Positions 30,494 to 43,400 are shown, counted from the first letter of the stretch. The stretch is 64,000 nt of DNA from Bathynomus jamesi (GCA_023014485.1 JAJOZX010002700.1:307501-371500), one strand, 5' to 3'. The notes: generated by a model not told the origin, from the letters alone. A program made the numbers and translations.

Positions 30494-33199
30494 ATGGCGG
30501 TTAACTTGTTGAAAATAGTCTCATATAATGTAAGGTCAGTGAGGAATACAACTGTAGATGTTCATAAAATCTGCAACAGTGCAGATTTGATACTCCTGCA
30601 GGAGCACTGGCTACCTAAGCAAGAGCTAAAAGTCCTTTCTACCATTCATGATGACTTTATGTACCATGCGTCATCAGCAGTAGACTTGTCAGATGAATTA
30701 ATGTACGGTAGGCATTTTGGTGGTGTTGCTTTCTTATTAAGGAAAAATTTGCCAAAACATAAAATTTTTAACAAGCGATAATGTAAGGTTGTTAGGCATT
30801 GAATTACAAGTGAACAATGATTGCATATTAATTGTAAACTGCTATTTACCATACAACAACGGCAGTAATCTAGATGAATACATTGATTTGCTGTACAAAA
30901 TTAAGTCATTATCAGATAACCCCAAATATTCTCACTGTATAATAATGGGGGACTTTAACGCACATGTGAACTCGGAATTCTTTGTAGAATTGGGTAACAT
31001 GTGCGAGTCGGCCAATTTAAGTATAAATGATGTAGATGTAATAGGGGTAGTCAGTGGTAGTTTTACATACGTTAGCGATATGAGTGGTACCACCAGGTGG
31101 ATTGGTCATTGTCTCACTAGTAATAATCTAAAGGATCGAATTGTTAGAGTTCATATTCTGCATGATTTCCTTCTTTCTGATCATAGACCATTAGAAATAT
31201 TAATTAACGTTAACAATTTATGCACAACACGACTTAACAAGAACTCAATAGCAAAAAATAATCGCGTCGATTGGTCCAATGTTAATATGCAGCAGAGAAT
31301 AGAATACAAAGACAGAACATGTCACCTCTTTAATAATTTAGAAATTTTGCACCTTGCCTGTAATAATACTTGCTCAAATGATTCGCACTGTAAACTCATA
31401 GATAGGTATTATAGTAAGATAATATCCCTGTTAAGAGAAGCAGGAAGCCCCCTGAATAAATCTTACAACTATCATATTAGATGGAATGATTTTATTGCCC
31501 CCCTGAAGAGGGAATCGAAAGACGCCTATGATTTGTGGTGCTTTCATGGTAGACCCAGATTAGGACCAGTATACATGAATATATGTAGAAGTCGGGGTCA
31601 GTATAAGGCGGCCATAAGGCGATGTAAACAGGAAGAAGAGTCTATTCGAGCATCAAAAGCCTGTGAAGCTCGCATAAATAACGATAATAACAAATTTTGG
31701 AAATTTGTTAAGAATCAAACGGGTGTCAAAAATGTCCTCCCTCCGACAATCGATGGGGTGTCGGGGGAGGATGAAATTGCAAAGCTGTGGAAAAAACTAC
31801 TCTAACATTCTTAACAGTGTGAGTAGGGATAATCTTAAGATAGATTGCAGCGAAACGATTGTGGGAGGGACAAGGGAAAATATTTGATATCATTTTCTGA
31901 AGTAAAGAGGTTAATTAAAGAGTTAAAGACTGGTTCTGCGTCAGGGGTAGATGACTTATCGAATGAGCACTTAAAATATGCAAATGACGTAGTATGTCTG
32001 CATATATCATTGCTCCTATCAGCCATGCTGCTCATAGCTATATCCCTGCAGAGTTCATGAGGGTATATATCTTGCCCCTGGTCAAAAATAAGTACGGAGA
32101 CATTCTGTCCAGCAATAATTACAGGCCTATTGCTGTCGCTTCCTGCTTCTCGAAACTACTAGAAAAACTCTTGTTACTCCGATTAAATGATTTCCTATGG
32201 ACATCTAATCAGTTTGGCTTTAAAAGGTCCCACTCAACTGACCTGTGTATCTATGTACTTAAAGAAACAATATCTAAATACATTGACAGTAATTCAACCA
32301 TTTATAGCTGTTTCCTTGATATAAGTAAGGCATATGATAGGGTGAACCACAATATTTTATTTGCAAAACTAGAAGACAGGAAGGTTCCCATGTACATATT
32401 AAATTTATTGAAATTTTGGTATTCCCACCAATCTTTCACTGTTAGGTGGGGCAATGTACTATCCGAGTGTTTTGGCTCCTCTTGCGGGGTGAGACAAGGC
32501 TCCTTGCTCTCCCCTATGCTGTTTAATGTGTATATCGGATTAATTGCTTCACTTAATGAGGCAACAGTGGGATGTTGTATAGATAACACAAGGATAAATA
32601 ACTTAGTTTATGCCGATGATATGGTGTTAATAAGTCCCTCTGTTAAAGGTCTGGATCGGCTACTAAACGTCTGCGAAGTGTATTCGCAGAAACATGATAT
32701 TCTTTTTAATGTTACAAAAACTAAGGTTATGCAATTTCATCCTAAAAGCTGTAATCAGCCAGCTGATATAAGGTTTAAAATGAATGGTGAAGTAATTGAG
32801 GAAGTACAAGAGTTTAAGTATTTGGGTCAAACTATTACCAGCTCCTTGAGTGATGACTCGGATATAAGAAAACAATCTCGAAGCCTGTGTCCTAAAGCGA
32901 ATATGACTATAAGGAACTTTCGATTCTGTACAAGTGAAGTTAAAGAGACACTCTTTCGTACTTTCTGCAGTAATATATACGGTCAGCAACTGAATTATAA
33001 AAAAGGTTCTGGCAGAACCCTAAATTTGCTGTACAACAGGTCCTTTAGACTCTTACATAAATTACCCCCGAGATGCTCACCTTCGCAAATGTTTGCTACC
33101 CGCAATGTCCCGAGCTTCAAGGAGGTAACAAGACGTGCTGAACAGTCTAATGCAAAGAATATAAAAATCAACCAACCCGATCATCCAAGCTATCCATGA
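30494..33199 (+). pseudogene. LINE-3 ORF2: endonuclease and reverse transcriptase
   Basis: It starts MAVNLLKIVSYNVRSVRN. Endonuclease motifs are ILLQEHWLP, then after a frameshift near 30780 IVNCYLPYNNG, IMGDFNAHVN and LSDHRPLEIL. The linker runs to 31805. RT follows with frameshifts near 31810 and 32050: TGSASGVDDLSNEHLKY, NNYRPIAVASCFSKLLEKL, SCFLDISKAYDRVNHNILF, CGVRQGSLLSPMLFNVYI and YADDMVLISPS near 32610. The catalytic YADD is intact. It ends at 33199 in the region shared with 223-714. Broken by about three frameshifts, otherwise well preserved. Group: CR1/Jockey-like by motif style. Confidence 0.88.
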
Positions 33200-33393
33200 T
33201 TCCTGCCATTTATCCTCTAAGGTATGGACTTCTTGGTACGAAAACGTCTGTCTGTAGCTCCACTTAACTTCGACATAACAGTATTATTTCTAATCAATTG
33301 TATATATTTCTATCCTTAGTATATGAACTGTCATTGTATTAATAATATTTGTCATATGGACTATAGTCTGCCAATAAACCTTTTCATTTTCAT

Positions 33394-33397
<4 letters not shown>

Positions 33398-33454
<57 letters not shown>
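33398..33454. repeat. (TA)n microsatellite at the LINE-3 tail
   Basis: Dinucleotide tract. 33455-34435 after it is mostly AT-rich and unassigned; 33460-33820 is less AT-rich with repeated GATTTCTTCTTGTAG-like phrases (33588, 33650) but no recognisable protein. Confidence 0.9.
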
Positions 33455-33457
<3 letters not shown>

Positions 33458-34460
33458 AACCCCATCTATGGCCTTGGGAGGTTCGAGGTTGACGGGGGTT
33501 CTGGTTAGGTGGCAGCAACGGATTTATTACCTTGAAGTCGCTGGTGCCGTGTATGGAATCGCGGTAGTTTCTCTTATACTATTCCCCGATTTCTTCTTGT
33601 AGGAGATCGGAGGATTCTGTGAAGCTTACCAAATTCTCTAATGGTTTCCCGATTCTTCTTGTAGCATATCGGGAAATTATTTTTCTCTATTTTAAGACTA
33701 ATTTCTCTGAAGTAAGCAAGGCTCGAAGGAGAAGACAAAGATATTCTCTTACTGCTAAAATGTTACAGGTAATGCTCAGCCTGAATGTCAGATCAGACAG
33801 AATCAGAATGAACACTTGAAAAATTATTTAACTTATATACCCAAATTTTGGTGACATCATTATTATTTAATGTTGACCTGTTTTCTTTTTTATTCTCAAT
33901 AGGCTGAATTATTTTGCAAAATATTTGAAGATAAGGTAAATATTTTAGCTGTAGCAATGTCTAGACAGATAAGCAAGAGATTTAAAGATGAAGCCATATT
34001 TTTATTTTAAACCGCATAGTGACAGATCTGATTTTATCATGATGTGCCCAGTTAGCTAAAAATGGAAAATGAAACATGCATTTTATTATGGATTAAAATT
34101 AAACATGCATACGAGACAAAATTAAATGCTTAAAATTTAAAATTAAGTGTGAAGCAAGACATGACTTCATCTTTTACAACGAAGAAAGAATGAAAAGAAA
34201 ATGAACATTGCAGAATTTAACACGATTACATTATTAAGCTAAATCTAAAAGAATGATTAAGTAATTAAAAAAAATAATAATTCAGCAATTATTCAGCAAA
34301 AAATAAAATAGAAAGAAAATAAAAAATGTATCCGAACTTGCGTTTTATATACAATTAAAGTGTTACGCGAGTTTGGACTTTATATGCAAAAATGAATATA
34401 AGAACATAAGAATATATGAATATAAGAAGTATTCATTGTTCATGTATTCTCTTGTAGGTT

Positions 34461-34514
<54 letters not shown>

Positions 34515-34535
34515 TGTGTGTGTGTGTGTGTGTGT

Positions 34536-34793
34536 ACATTTCAACTGCAAAGAACACGCAGTATAAATAACGTAAAGAACGACGCTTGTATAGGAGAACA
34601 TTCCGCGCAAGATGAGGAGAACGAACAAATGAAAAAATGAGGTAACCACCCGGGAATCGAACCCGGGATCTTCCGATTGCCGGTCAGATATGATAACCAC
34701 TACACCATGGTCCTCAGTCGATCAGAAGTCGTAATTCCTCTACATACGCGCAGAAACCAATGCCCCGAGGGGCACCTCCCGCATGCCGTATCT
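34536..34793 (-). mobile_element. SINE-1 full-length copy S4 (tRNA-derived)
   Basis: Read on the minus strand: a 5' lead GCATGCGGGAGGTGCCCCTC, then a tRNA-like body with A box TGGTGTAGTGGTTATC and B box GGGTTCGATTCCCGG, then a tRNA-unrelated tail ending CTTTGCAGTTGAAATGTACA. The body has a TCTGACCGGCAATCGGAAGA stem region that looks most like tRNA-Arg. Pol III would transcribe it. It is not a working tRNA: there are about 75 bp of extra 5' sequence and a long tail. Confidence 0.85.
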
Positions 34794-34800
34794 ATATATA

Positions 34801-34951
34801 CATTTCAACTGCAAAGAAGATCCCTGGTTCGATTCCCGGGTGGTTACCTCATTTTTTCATTTGTTCGTTCTCCTCATCTTGCGCGGAATGTTCTCCTATA
34901 CAAGCGTCGTTCTTTACGTTATTTATAATGCGTGTTCTTGCAGTTGAAATG
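34801..34951 (+). mobile_element. SINE-1 partial, chimeric copy S5
   Basis: Starts with an inverted tail piece (CATTTCAACTGCAAAGAAGA) joined directly to the plus-strand B box GGTTCGATTCCCGGG and a complete tail. The A-box half is missing. Confidence 0.85.
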
Positions 34952-34952
34952 T

Positions 34953-34996
<44 letters not shown>

Positions 34997-34997
34997 G

Positions 34998-35043
<46 letters not shown>
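34952..35043. repeat. (CA)n(TA)n microsatellite
   Basis: Tail of SINE-1 S5. 35079-35381 shows nothing recognisable. Confidence 0.95.
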
Positions 35044-35051
<8 letters not shown>

Positions 35052-35381
35052 AAACTACAAGAGAATACATAGAACACAATATTTTTCACTATAATTAGAA
35101 ATGTTTCACAGTTTTATATATTTTAATTGTCTGGAGTGCATTTTAAGAGACACTAATAATGTAGCTCCTTTCACATTCAAACCAACCTAATTTAACACTG
35201 ATGATGGAAGAATTTGTTTTCAGAAAACTCTGGGAAACTAAAAGGTTAAGTACTGGCTACAGCAATCACGTGCTTTGTAGATATCTTAATTAGTACCTGT
35301 TGGCGGTATTCTTTTTCACTGCCTTTTCTGTGTGAGAAGTTACAGTATAGAGTGAGGTAAGTGATCGGAATGCATTATGTA

Positions 35382-37527
35382 CAGTGCTTACAATAAGTCT
35401 CGCGCCTCTGTCTCGTCCCAAGCTAGTCTGTTAGGTATAAAATGGGCGGTCCTTATGGCAGCGGAGGTGTGTTCGGATTGGTGCACATAATTGCTCTAAC
35501 CCCATCAATGACGTCCACATTATCATTGTGTTGATCACGCTATCTATTTATATATAGAGACATACTGTATATAGATATATATAGAGTATGCAGGGGATAA
35601 CGTGTCTCAGTCCCAGCTATGGTAGTTGTCTTACAATTAACAGTCCCAAGTGCAAGTTACGTAACACCTCCACATAAACTACCCTTGACTAAAATAACAT
35701 AAGTGAAGCCCTTACCCACAAACCATTTAAAAGGTGTGATTCAAAAGCTCTCTGTCTCTCTCTGTGTGTCTCTCTGTGTGTCTCTCTCTCTCTCTCTCTC
35801 TGATCACACCGCATGGCAATGTATCCATATAACGTTAATAATAACCGAAACTCGAGAAAATATACTCTCTGCCTTCCGCTCTATCCCAAATCCTTTTCTC
35901 TTAGTAACCTCTTAATACAAACTAATCTATCATATTTTGCGACTTTTTAACTCTGGTAGGATTCAATTCCATTCCTATAGTGTAAGATACTTAAATTCAT
36001 GTGTGTATTATGCCATATGATGTGCGTAATAAATAATCATTTTTAAATAGTTGGAGCGTTCAAGGTCATCTGTAGTAATCTATAGACTACCCCTCAAGCC
36101 GACTCTGAACACTTAGATTCCCCTAAGACACAGGCGTCTTCAAGTAACATGAATGCGTAGAGATCTAAGGTGTTAGATTCCATATTATATAATTTATGTG
36201 CTAGGGTTAAGAACGCTGGCATTGAAGGATGGAAGGAAGGGACAGTAAAAGCGATAATAGGCTTAATGAAGGAAGTGGAATGAGGATGGCGGTAAGCGTT
36301 GCTATGTCGAAGGAAACGAGGTTGGGTGGGAATTACGAAGGGAGGAGGAAAGGGAGCCAGAGATTATTAATCTAATTCTGCCACCACGTTCTCCTGATAT
36401 GAATCCGATTGAAAACCTTTGGGCAATAATGATTAACGAATGGGAGCAACGCAATGAAAGAACATTTGAAGCACTTTTAGCTCACACGAGGAATAGTTGG
36501 GAGAGCTTACGTCGAACACCAAACATTCCCTACAATCTGGCCTCTTCTATGCCGCAACGATTGCAAGAAATTATTGATGCTGGAGGAAGCTATACGAAAT
36601 ACTGATAAAGCCATGACGTAAATGTGTATTGAATATATATTTATGTTAATATAGAATTTTATTATATTTTTATGTTTGACATCTATAAAAGTATATATTG
36701 TGACCATGAAAGAACTTACTTATCCTTAGTTAGAATCTTTTCTTGCAATGTCTACGCTCGTGGAAATGATAATATATGCATTGTTGAAACAAACTATGAG
36801 AAGGTAATAGTTTCAGGAAAAAAATAAAAACTGGCAACATCGAGGCCATCACATGTTTATGGGAATTGTCATAATAATTACGATGAACAAATCAAATGCA
36901 AATTTCTCTGATTCACGGCCCACCAGTCTTGCTTTAGACTAATGACTTTCATAAGATGGAATAGGTTACCACTTAAAACAATGGATAAACTATCTATTAG
37001 TGAGACGACCGTGACTCCCTCTAAATGCGAGCGCGTGAGAGGTTCACTGAGGAATTTGATCATTAGATTCTTCACGTAGGATATGTATCACAAACAACAA
37101 TATTGACAACAATTCCCAACAATTACTTAATATCAGTCATTGCATTTGAGCAAATAATTTAGACCTGCGTCAAAATAACTTAGGTATCATACCATAATTT
37201 GGGATATTTGCCGAATTAATCGTTCTCTATAGTCTACAGTATATATATTGAGACGGTATAATGTAATGCCCAGCTAATATTATGATGACTAGGATTGCTC
37301 CATAACCATCCCAACATCCCGAAACTTGGTCGTTCTGCTTCTTAATCATTTGTATTTTAAACACTAAAATGTAGCAGAAGTGACGTAATAATGGACGTCA
37401 TTGATGGGGTTAGAGCAATTATGTGCACCAATCCGAACACACCTCCGCTGCCATAAGGACCGCCTATTTTATACCTAACAGACTAGCTTGGGACGAGACA
37501 GAGGTGCGAGACTTATTGTAAGCACTG
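35382..37527 (+). mobile_element. Tc1-like element with ~150-bp inverted repeats and TA target duplication
   Basis: CAGTGCTTACAATAAGTCTC at 35382 is mirrored at 37527 (GAGACTTATTGTAAGCACTG-like), and the similarity continues for about 150 bp. TA flanks at 35380-35381 and 37528-37529. The interior holds a transposase C-terminus, a (TC)n tract at 35752-35801 and much non-coding AT-rich sequence (36605-37380). Confidence 0.88.
36359..36604 (+). pseudogene. Tc1-like transposase, C-terminal fragment
   Basis: The frame reads LILPPRSPDMNPIENLWAIM, then NEWEQRNERTFEALLAHTRN, and ends ASSMPQRLQEIIDAGGSYTKY. SPDMNPIENLW is the last catalytic block of Tc1 transposases, with its Glu (DD34E type) present. 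Upstream of 36359 the expected second Asp block and the DNA-binding domain cannot be recognised; 36200-36355 is purine-rich sequence of unknown origin. Inactive remnant. Confidence 0.88.
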
Positions 37528-37529
37528 TA

Positions 37530-38380
37530 CATAAACATTTCAAACACATGCGTTAAAGTCCCACTCATCATATTCATCCGACTAATAAGTTCAGAAAATA
37601 TTCTATGGTACAAACCATTTCATGAATGTGTTTCTGGTGCCATTTGGAAAACAATGCCACGCAATGCTGTAGCCCTTGAGCGCTCTAACAATGAACATAT
37701 AAAAAATACCTATCCTCAGAAATGTACGCGTCGACAAGACTTCTACAGATCCGCACTTATCCTGAATCTGTTACTTTAATTTTTATCATTTACCAAATTA
37801 ATTGTTTCTAATTTTGAGTCTGAGAACTAAATTCCTAAAAATAACTGGTAAAGAGGTTACTCCCACACTTTTCATCTGTTCATCCCGCACAATTAGTCTG
37901 TCCATCAGTCACAGTAAATTGAGGGCTCTGTTTATGGCGTCAGGAAATAAGTATTCTGACACAGAGAGAGGTGAAAAATAGTCGGTGATCGAAATCATAG
38001 TTCTGGACAGAGTGAATAATTCAGAGAAATAAAGTGTATCATGTCCAAATTCATTCATAAAAATGACCGATTCAATTAACCACAGAAAACGTTTACCCAA
38101 AAAACATTTTTAAAATTTTGTAAGCAGCTTAACTACAGATTCGCGTGAAAAAATAACATTCAGTCGAATATAAACTCTATAGTGAGTGAAATCATATCTG
38201 ATCAAATAACAGTTTAGAATCAAGTAAATAATACAGATAATCTGAATGAAGTAAATAACTTAATCCATAAAAGAGCATGATAACTGCAAAATACCAAAAT
38301 GAAAAAGGAGAAATTCATTTATAACTTAAACATCAGGAACATTAATTAAAATCAGTGTTCCGCATATATTAAACCAGTGA
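37530..38380. other. Unassigned AT-rich stretch
   Basis: No ORF, repeat match within the window, or RNA motif that I can support. Confidence 0.5.
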
Positions 38381-39715
38381 CGCAAGACACAGAGGAGTAC
38401 CAGCGTTCTCGATTTATTTCTAACCTCTCACCCCTCTTCTCACTTTGTCAAATGTTTTTTCCCATTGGTCTCCTCCGACCACAATCTTATGTCTGTTTCC
38501 TGTCCTATCACTCTAGTTCGACTTCTTTTGGATCCTTCAAAGAGGAGGCGTCTTTGGCACTTTGGCACTTTGGTACCGCTGACTAAAGGGAGGCAGTACG
38601 GAATGGCTGCGCTTCCATGGCCAGGCCGCCAGGGCCCCTTCCTATGCGCTGAGCACATCACGGAATTAATTCTGTTCAGCATGAAAGCGTACATTCCATA
38701 TTCTTTTCCAACAATTAATGCAATGAACTTTGGTTTAACTTTACTTGTTCTAATACTATCCGCAACAGAAAGTACCGTCGACATCAAACTCATGACTGTT
38801 TATATTTCTACCCGGAATCGTCTACCCAAATTTCTTTCATCAGACAAAAATATGAAACCTATCTAATTCTAATTCTTCTCGCTCTATCTGGCACCTAGCC
38901 AAAAACCTCTTCAACAACTTTACTTCTTCATTCCCAACTCTTCTATTCTGACGGCTCAGGGACCTGTCCTGTCACCCACTCTTTTCCTTTTATTTATCAC
39001 TGAACTTTCGCCGATGATCCTACCCTTCACTTCTTCATCCACATTACAAAAAGTCCTTCTCAACAGTCACTCCATACTTCGCGTGAGACGGCTATGGCGC
39101 ACCTGACCTCTGATCTTTCTACTGTATCTGATTGGGTCAGAGAAAATCTTTTCACTTCCAGTGCCTATAAAACCCAGTTACTTCATCTGTAACTACTTCT
39201 TAACTTCAACAATACACAACTCACTCCTTCCTTTTCTCTTAACATTCTTGCTGTTTCCTTTTCTTGTGATCTTTCCTGGAAATACATACTCCCTTTGTAA
39301 AACAGCTTCTAAGAGGTTAGGTGTGCTATACCGTCTACGCAGTTTCTTCAACCCAACTCAGTTGCTGTCTCTGCACAGGGGGAGTGTCCGCCCCTGTATG
39401 GAGTACGCTTCTCATGTGTGGGATGGCTGAACCCACACAGCTCTCCTTGACTGGATGGAATCAAAGGCTTCTCGTCTCATCAATTCCTCGCCTCTTACTG
39501 ACTGTCTTCAATCCCCTCAGTTCGTCGCAGTGTTACCTCACTCTCTCCTTACTATCGTATTATAACGGACACCGCTCTTCTGAACTCTTTAACAGCATGG
39601 CTCCTCCTTTAAGGAAAACACGCAGCACCCGACTTTCAACACATTTTCACCCCTTTTCTGTCTACTTCTGTAATGCAATGGTTAATCGATATTTTCAACC
39701 TTTCATCTACTCAAC
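38381..39715 (+). mobile_element. LINE-4 family copy 1, internally deleted
   Basis: Encodes two parts of a Jockey-like ORF2 separated by a deletion; its counterpart is 48060-50540 on the other strand. The 3' side is joined directly to SINE-1 sequence at about 39716. Confidence 0.8.
38381..39715 (+). pseudogene. LINE-4 copy 1 ORF2 remnant
   Basis: In about the first 500 bp the frame reads SDHNLMSVSCPITLVRLLLD, then PSKRRRLWHF and AEHITELILFSMKAYIPYSF, matching [19 protein letters not shown] and [20 protein letters not shown] of copy 2 (endonuclease end and linker). RT motifs up to about 38930 are deleted. After about 38950 come pieces of the GPVLSPTLFLLFI-like and FADDPTLHFFIH-like motifs in broken frames, then FKTASKRLGVLYRLRSFFNP and MEYASHVWDG (39300-39430). 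Many frameshifts; dead copy. Confidence 0.78.
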
Positions 39716-39905
39716 CGCACAAGATGAGGAGGGAGAACGAACAAGTGAAAAATGAGGTAACCACCCGGGAATCGAACCCGGGATCTTCCGATTGCCGGTC
39801 AGATATGCTATCCACTACACCATGGGCCTCGATTGATCAGAAGTCGTAATTCTCCTACATACGAGCAGAAACCAATGCCCTGAGGGGGCACCTCCCGCAT
39901 GCCAC
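39716..39905 (-). mobile_element. SINE-1 copy S6
   Basis: Minus-strand copy with complete 5' lead, A box and B box (complement of GGGTTCGATTCCCGGG at about 39769). It stops in the tail at GCACAAGATGAGGAGG, where it abuts LINE-4. Confidence 0.87.
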
Positions 39906-40105
39906 ACATATATACATTTTAACTGCAAACAACAGTGGATAGCATATCTGACCGGCAATCGGAAGATCCCGGGTTCGATTCCCCGGTGGTTACCTCATTT
40001 TTCATTTGTTCGTTCTCCCTCCTCATCTTGTGCGGAACGTTCTTCTATACAAGCGTCGTTCTTTACATTAATTATACTGTGTGTTGTTTGCAGTTAAAAT
40101 ATATA
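39906..40105 (+). mobile_element. SINE-1 copy S7
   Basis: Begins with a short inverted tail piece (ACATTTTAACTGCAAACAAC), then GTGGATAGCATATCTGACCG, B box, and a full tail to GTTTGCAGTTAAAATATATA. The first half of the A box and the 5' lead are replaced by the inverted piece. Confidence 0.87.
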
Positions 40106-40336
40106 TATGTGCGGCATGCGGGAGGTGCCCCTCAGGGCATTGGTTTCTGCTCGTATGTAGGAGAATTACGACTTCTGATCAATCGAAGCCCATAGCGTAG
40201 TGGATAGCATATCTGACCGGCAATCGGAAGATCCCGGGTTCGATTCTAGGGTGGTTACCTCATTTTTCATTTGTTCGTTTGTTCGTTCTCCCTTCTCATC
40301 TTGTGCGGAACGTTCTTCTATACAAGCGTCGTTCTT

Positions 40337-40340
<4 letters not shown>
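40106..40340 (+). mobile_element. SINE-1 copy S8
   Basis: Has 5' lead (GCGGCATGCGGGAGGTGCCC), A box, B box and most of the tail, ending at CGTCGTTCTTTACA directly before (TA)n. An extra TTCGTTTG unit is inserted in the tail. Confidence 0.88.

Positions 40341-40397
<57 letters not shown>
40341..40397. repeat. (TA)n microsatellite
   Basis: Dinucleotide tract, matched by another at 43621-43670 on the far side of the next element. Confidence 0.95.
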
Positions 40398-40401
<4 letters not shown>

Positions 40402-43400
40402 CACTCTTCTCAGTTGCTTCGCTGTAGAATGGGGCACGGATAACAAAATGTACTTTCGATGGCGACGACAGGAAGAAATCTTCTCGATATGGTACCTCTC
40501 CAGGTAGAGTGCGATATTTAAGGGATCGTTGGGGTCAGAGAAACTCGTCAGCCGAAATTTACTTCAGTCAAATATAGTGTTCAATGGATAAAAGCAAATC
40601 AAGCGCTTACTGGTTCGCTATGGTATTAACTTAATGGAATCAACAAGTTTCTTAATTCTAGTTTCTTTATTACGTATATCAGAGTCGATAGTCACAGACT
40701 TATCCTACTGCCGCCTATCCGATCACAAAACCTTTCAATACGACTGAATCTAAAGTCCTATACGGATTGGGCCTTCTGCATCAATCCGGAGAGTCTACCC
40801 TTAACCGTGTTATTCAACCCGTGTTGAAATCTAGTTAGAATCTGCCAAAAGGGTGCTGAGCCCTTCCTTGTATATTAAAAGAAACGGAAAGAGAAGTCTG
40901 GCTGCGTCACCAGATGAGGTGATTACGTCACCAGCACTGAGAGAAGTCAAGGACAAATCCCGAATGCGGATTATCTCATCCTCGGAATCCAAACTCTTTG
41001 TGTTACCACGGCGTAGCTTTTCATTTACAAAGTGTAGTCCATTGTCTAGTTCATTATTAGGGCGTAGTCGAGATAGTTAATAGTTTCCTCCTTTCTTTGG
41101 AATGAATCTACGACCCGACATATAATGATGATATATGAAAAAGTATAACATATATCAATTTATTCTTAATAGAGGTGTATACACTTCCAATTTATCCACT
41201 TGCGACATTTCGATAGGGCACAGCCACAGATAAAACACATTAATAAAATAATCAACAGGATCTGCCGAATTAGTACGTTAAAAATAAAATATAGTAGGGT
41301 CGTTCTAACCCTTTCATACAGTAAATCTTAGTTACCCCTTCAAAATGGAATCACAATCTTTATAATTTAATCATTTTTTAAGGATAGAACCGACTCTTCA
41401 CGATACGGCTAATTCTCTCGAAGAAAATAAATGAGAAATTCCCTTACGAAATTTTAAATTTCATAGAGAAATCTAATCCTTCGAATTCACCTTTAAGAAC
41501 AGCTTACTGTGACTTAAAGAAGGTAGCCATAAACGTAACTAGGTCAACGAAATCCATTTTTGAACGGGTCTGAACTGATCCTACAAAGTTACACCATATA
41601 AAAGTTTTCTCTCTTCTTATAGGCAAAGACTATATGTACCATGTGTACTCCCCACTGTGAGTTTCTTTTCTTTTTTATCCTATCTAACTTTTATTTATAA
41701 TTTTCTAAAGCACATTATTTTATGATAGTGTACCTTATTTTACTTATTCCTTTTTCTGTGAGATTTTACTTATTCCGTTTTCTGTGAGTCGATGGACCCT
41801 ACGTATTTATTATATTATGATTTTAAATTAGATGCGGTAAACTGAAACAAAGGGACCATAACTAAAGTGCTTGAAGGATAAATGAACAAATAAACATATC
41901 AACATTTTTATAGCACAAGAGTAGATTGATTAAGAAAAAATTGTGTATAATACTAGAGTAAATTAAGCAAATAACGTACTTGCCTCAAGCCTGAGAGAGA
42001 TTTATTTCTATTGTAAGACAGAAATCATTTTACATAATCAAACCGACATTGTTTCCCATTATAATTCACATGAGTCACCGAACTAAGGTTTTCTATCAAA
42101 CAACTCTCTTAAAAGCTTTTATAATAATTCATTCTTAATTTGATATTGTATTACACTCCTGTTTGAACGATCACAAACTGTATAAGTTACTAAACTTTTA
42201 GAAAAAAAATAGGTCCTCAGTAAAAAGAAATAAAATAGTTACCTCTTAATGGATAAAGCGACATTTAATGAATTATTTGCTGTAACAGTAATGCGATCAC
42301 CTAAAAATGACTGACCTATTAAATTGAAAAAGGAAAAAAAAATTCAGTAAACTTAATTTAGAAATAATGAACGGAAAAAACACTGTTATCCACGCTGCTA
42401 AGACAAGCGATTATTTTCCTTCTTTGTAAATTTTGGAGTTATACTCCAGTAAAATCTTTTAAGAGAGAAAATTAATTGACTTAGTTATCCCTCGAATTGG
42501 AACTAAAATAAACGACATTTAATAACTAATTTGACCCCAATAACATCTCGAGCAAGTATAGTGAACAAGTTTCTTATCACAAAACTAAAACCCAATACGA
42601 TATCATAAAATTCCAAAAAAGGAGAAAATTTTAGAAAAGTCCTATTACGTCCAGGGTTAGTAGGTGTGGTTATATCATCGGTTTTTCATATTTTCGGGTT
42701 TTACTCTTATAAACGTCCAAGTAAATAAACTAAAATGATTTCTCTCACTCTCCTAGAATTAACCCGTGTATCGATTGTAGAGTTATCTGTCAGTTGACGT
42801 TTAAGAGCAAGACCTTTCAATCCTGACGGTTTATGTTTCGTTTTATATATATTTTTTTTTTAAAAGATGGACGGCTGTTATACTTTTTCATACTTATATC
42901 ATCATTATATGTCGGGTCGTAGATTCATCCCAAAGAAAGGAGGAAACTATTAACTATCTCGACTACGCCCTAATAATGAACTAGACAATGGACCACACTT
43001 TATAAATGAAAAGGTACGTCCTGGTAATACAGAGGGTTTAGATTCGGAGGATGAGATAATCCGCATGTGGGATTTGTCTTTGACTTCCCTCACGTGCTGG
43101 TGACGTAATCACCTCATCTGGTGACGCAGCCAGATTTCTGTTTCTTTTTCTTCTAATATATAAGGAGGGGCCCAGCACCCTTTCGGCAGATTCTAACTGG
43201 ATTTCAACACGGGTTGAATAACGCGGTTAAGGGTAGACTCTCCGGATTGATAAGAAGGCCAAATCCGTATTGGACTTTAGACTCAGTCTTATTGAAAGGT
43301 CTTGTGATCGGACAGGCGGCAGTAGGACAAGTCCGTGTCTATTGACTCTGATATACATAATAAAGAAACTAGAATCAAGAAACTTGTTGATTCCATTAAG

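Larger units (their letters stand above)
29095..33397 (+). mobile_element. LINE-3 family, longest copy
   Basis: Contains ORF1 remnants, ORF2 with endonuclease and RT, a 3' UTR (33200-33380) and a (TTTTCAT)n-type tail followed by (TA)n. It starts abruptly after a (TA)n tract inside ORF1, so it is slightly 5'-truncated. The 3' part recurs at 218-1590. Confidence 0.88.
34436..35078. repeat. Large imperfect palindrome containing two inverted SINE-1 copies
   Basis: CATGTATTCTCTTGTAGGTT near 34440 is mirrored by AACTACAAGAGAATACATAG near 35052. Inside lie (TA)n(TG)n, a minus-strand SINE-1, a partial plus-strand SINE-1 and (CA)n(TA)n. The whole locus is therefore an inverted duplication of host flank, microsatellite and SINE. 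Confidence 0.8.

Noticed and set aside
30283..30504. Asn-rich protein as a host gene
   Set aside because: It is an (AAT)n run between ORF1 and ORF2 of LINE-3.
33455..34435. Possible host exon around 33460-33820
   Set aside because: Slightly higher GC and a 66-residue frame, but no recognisable domain, splice context or start; left unassigned.
34640..34720. tRNA gene (also at about 15230, 39770, 39950, 40215 and 63890)
   Set aside because: The tRNA-like bodies are embedded in longer repeated units with a 5' lead and a tRNA-unrelated tail, some lack the A-box half, and they recur as dispersed copies. They are SINEs.
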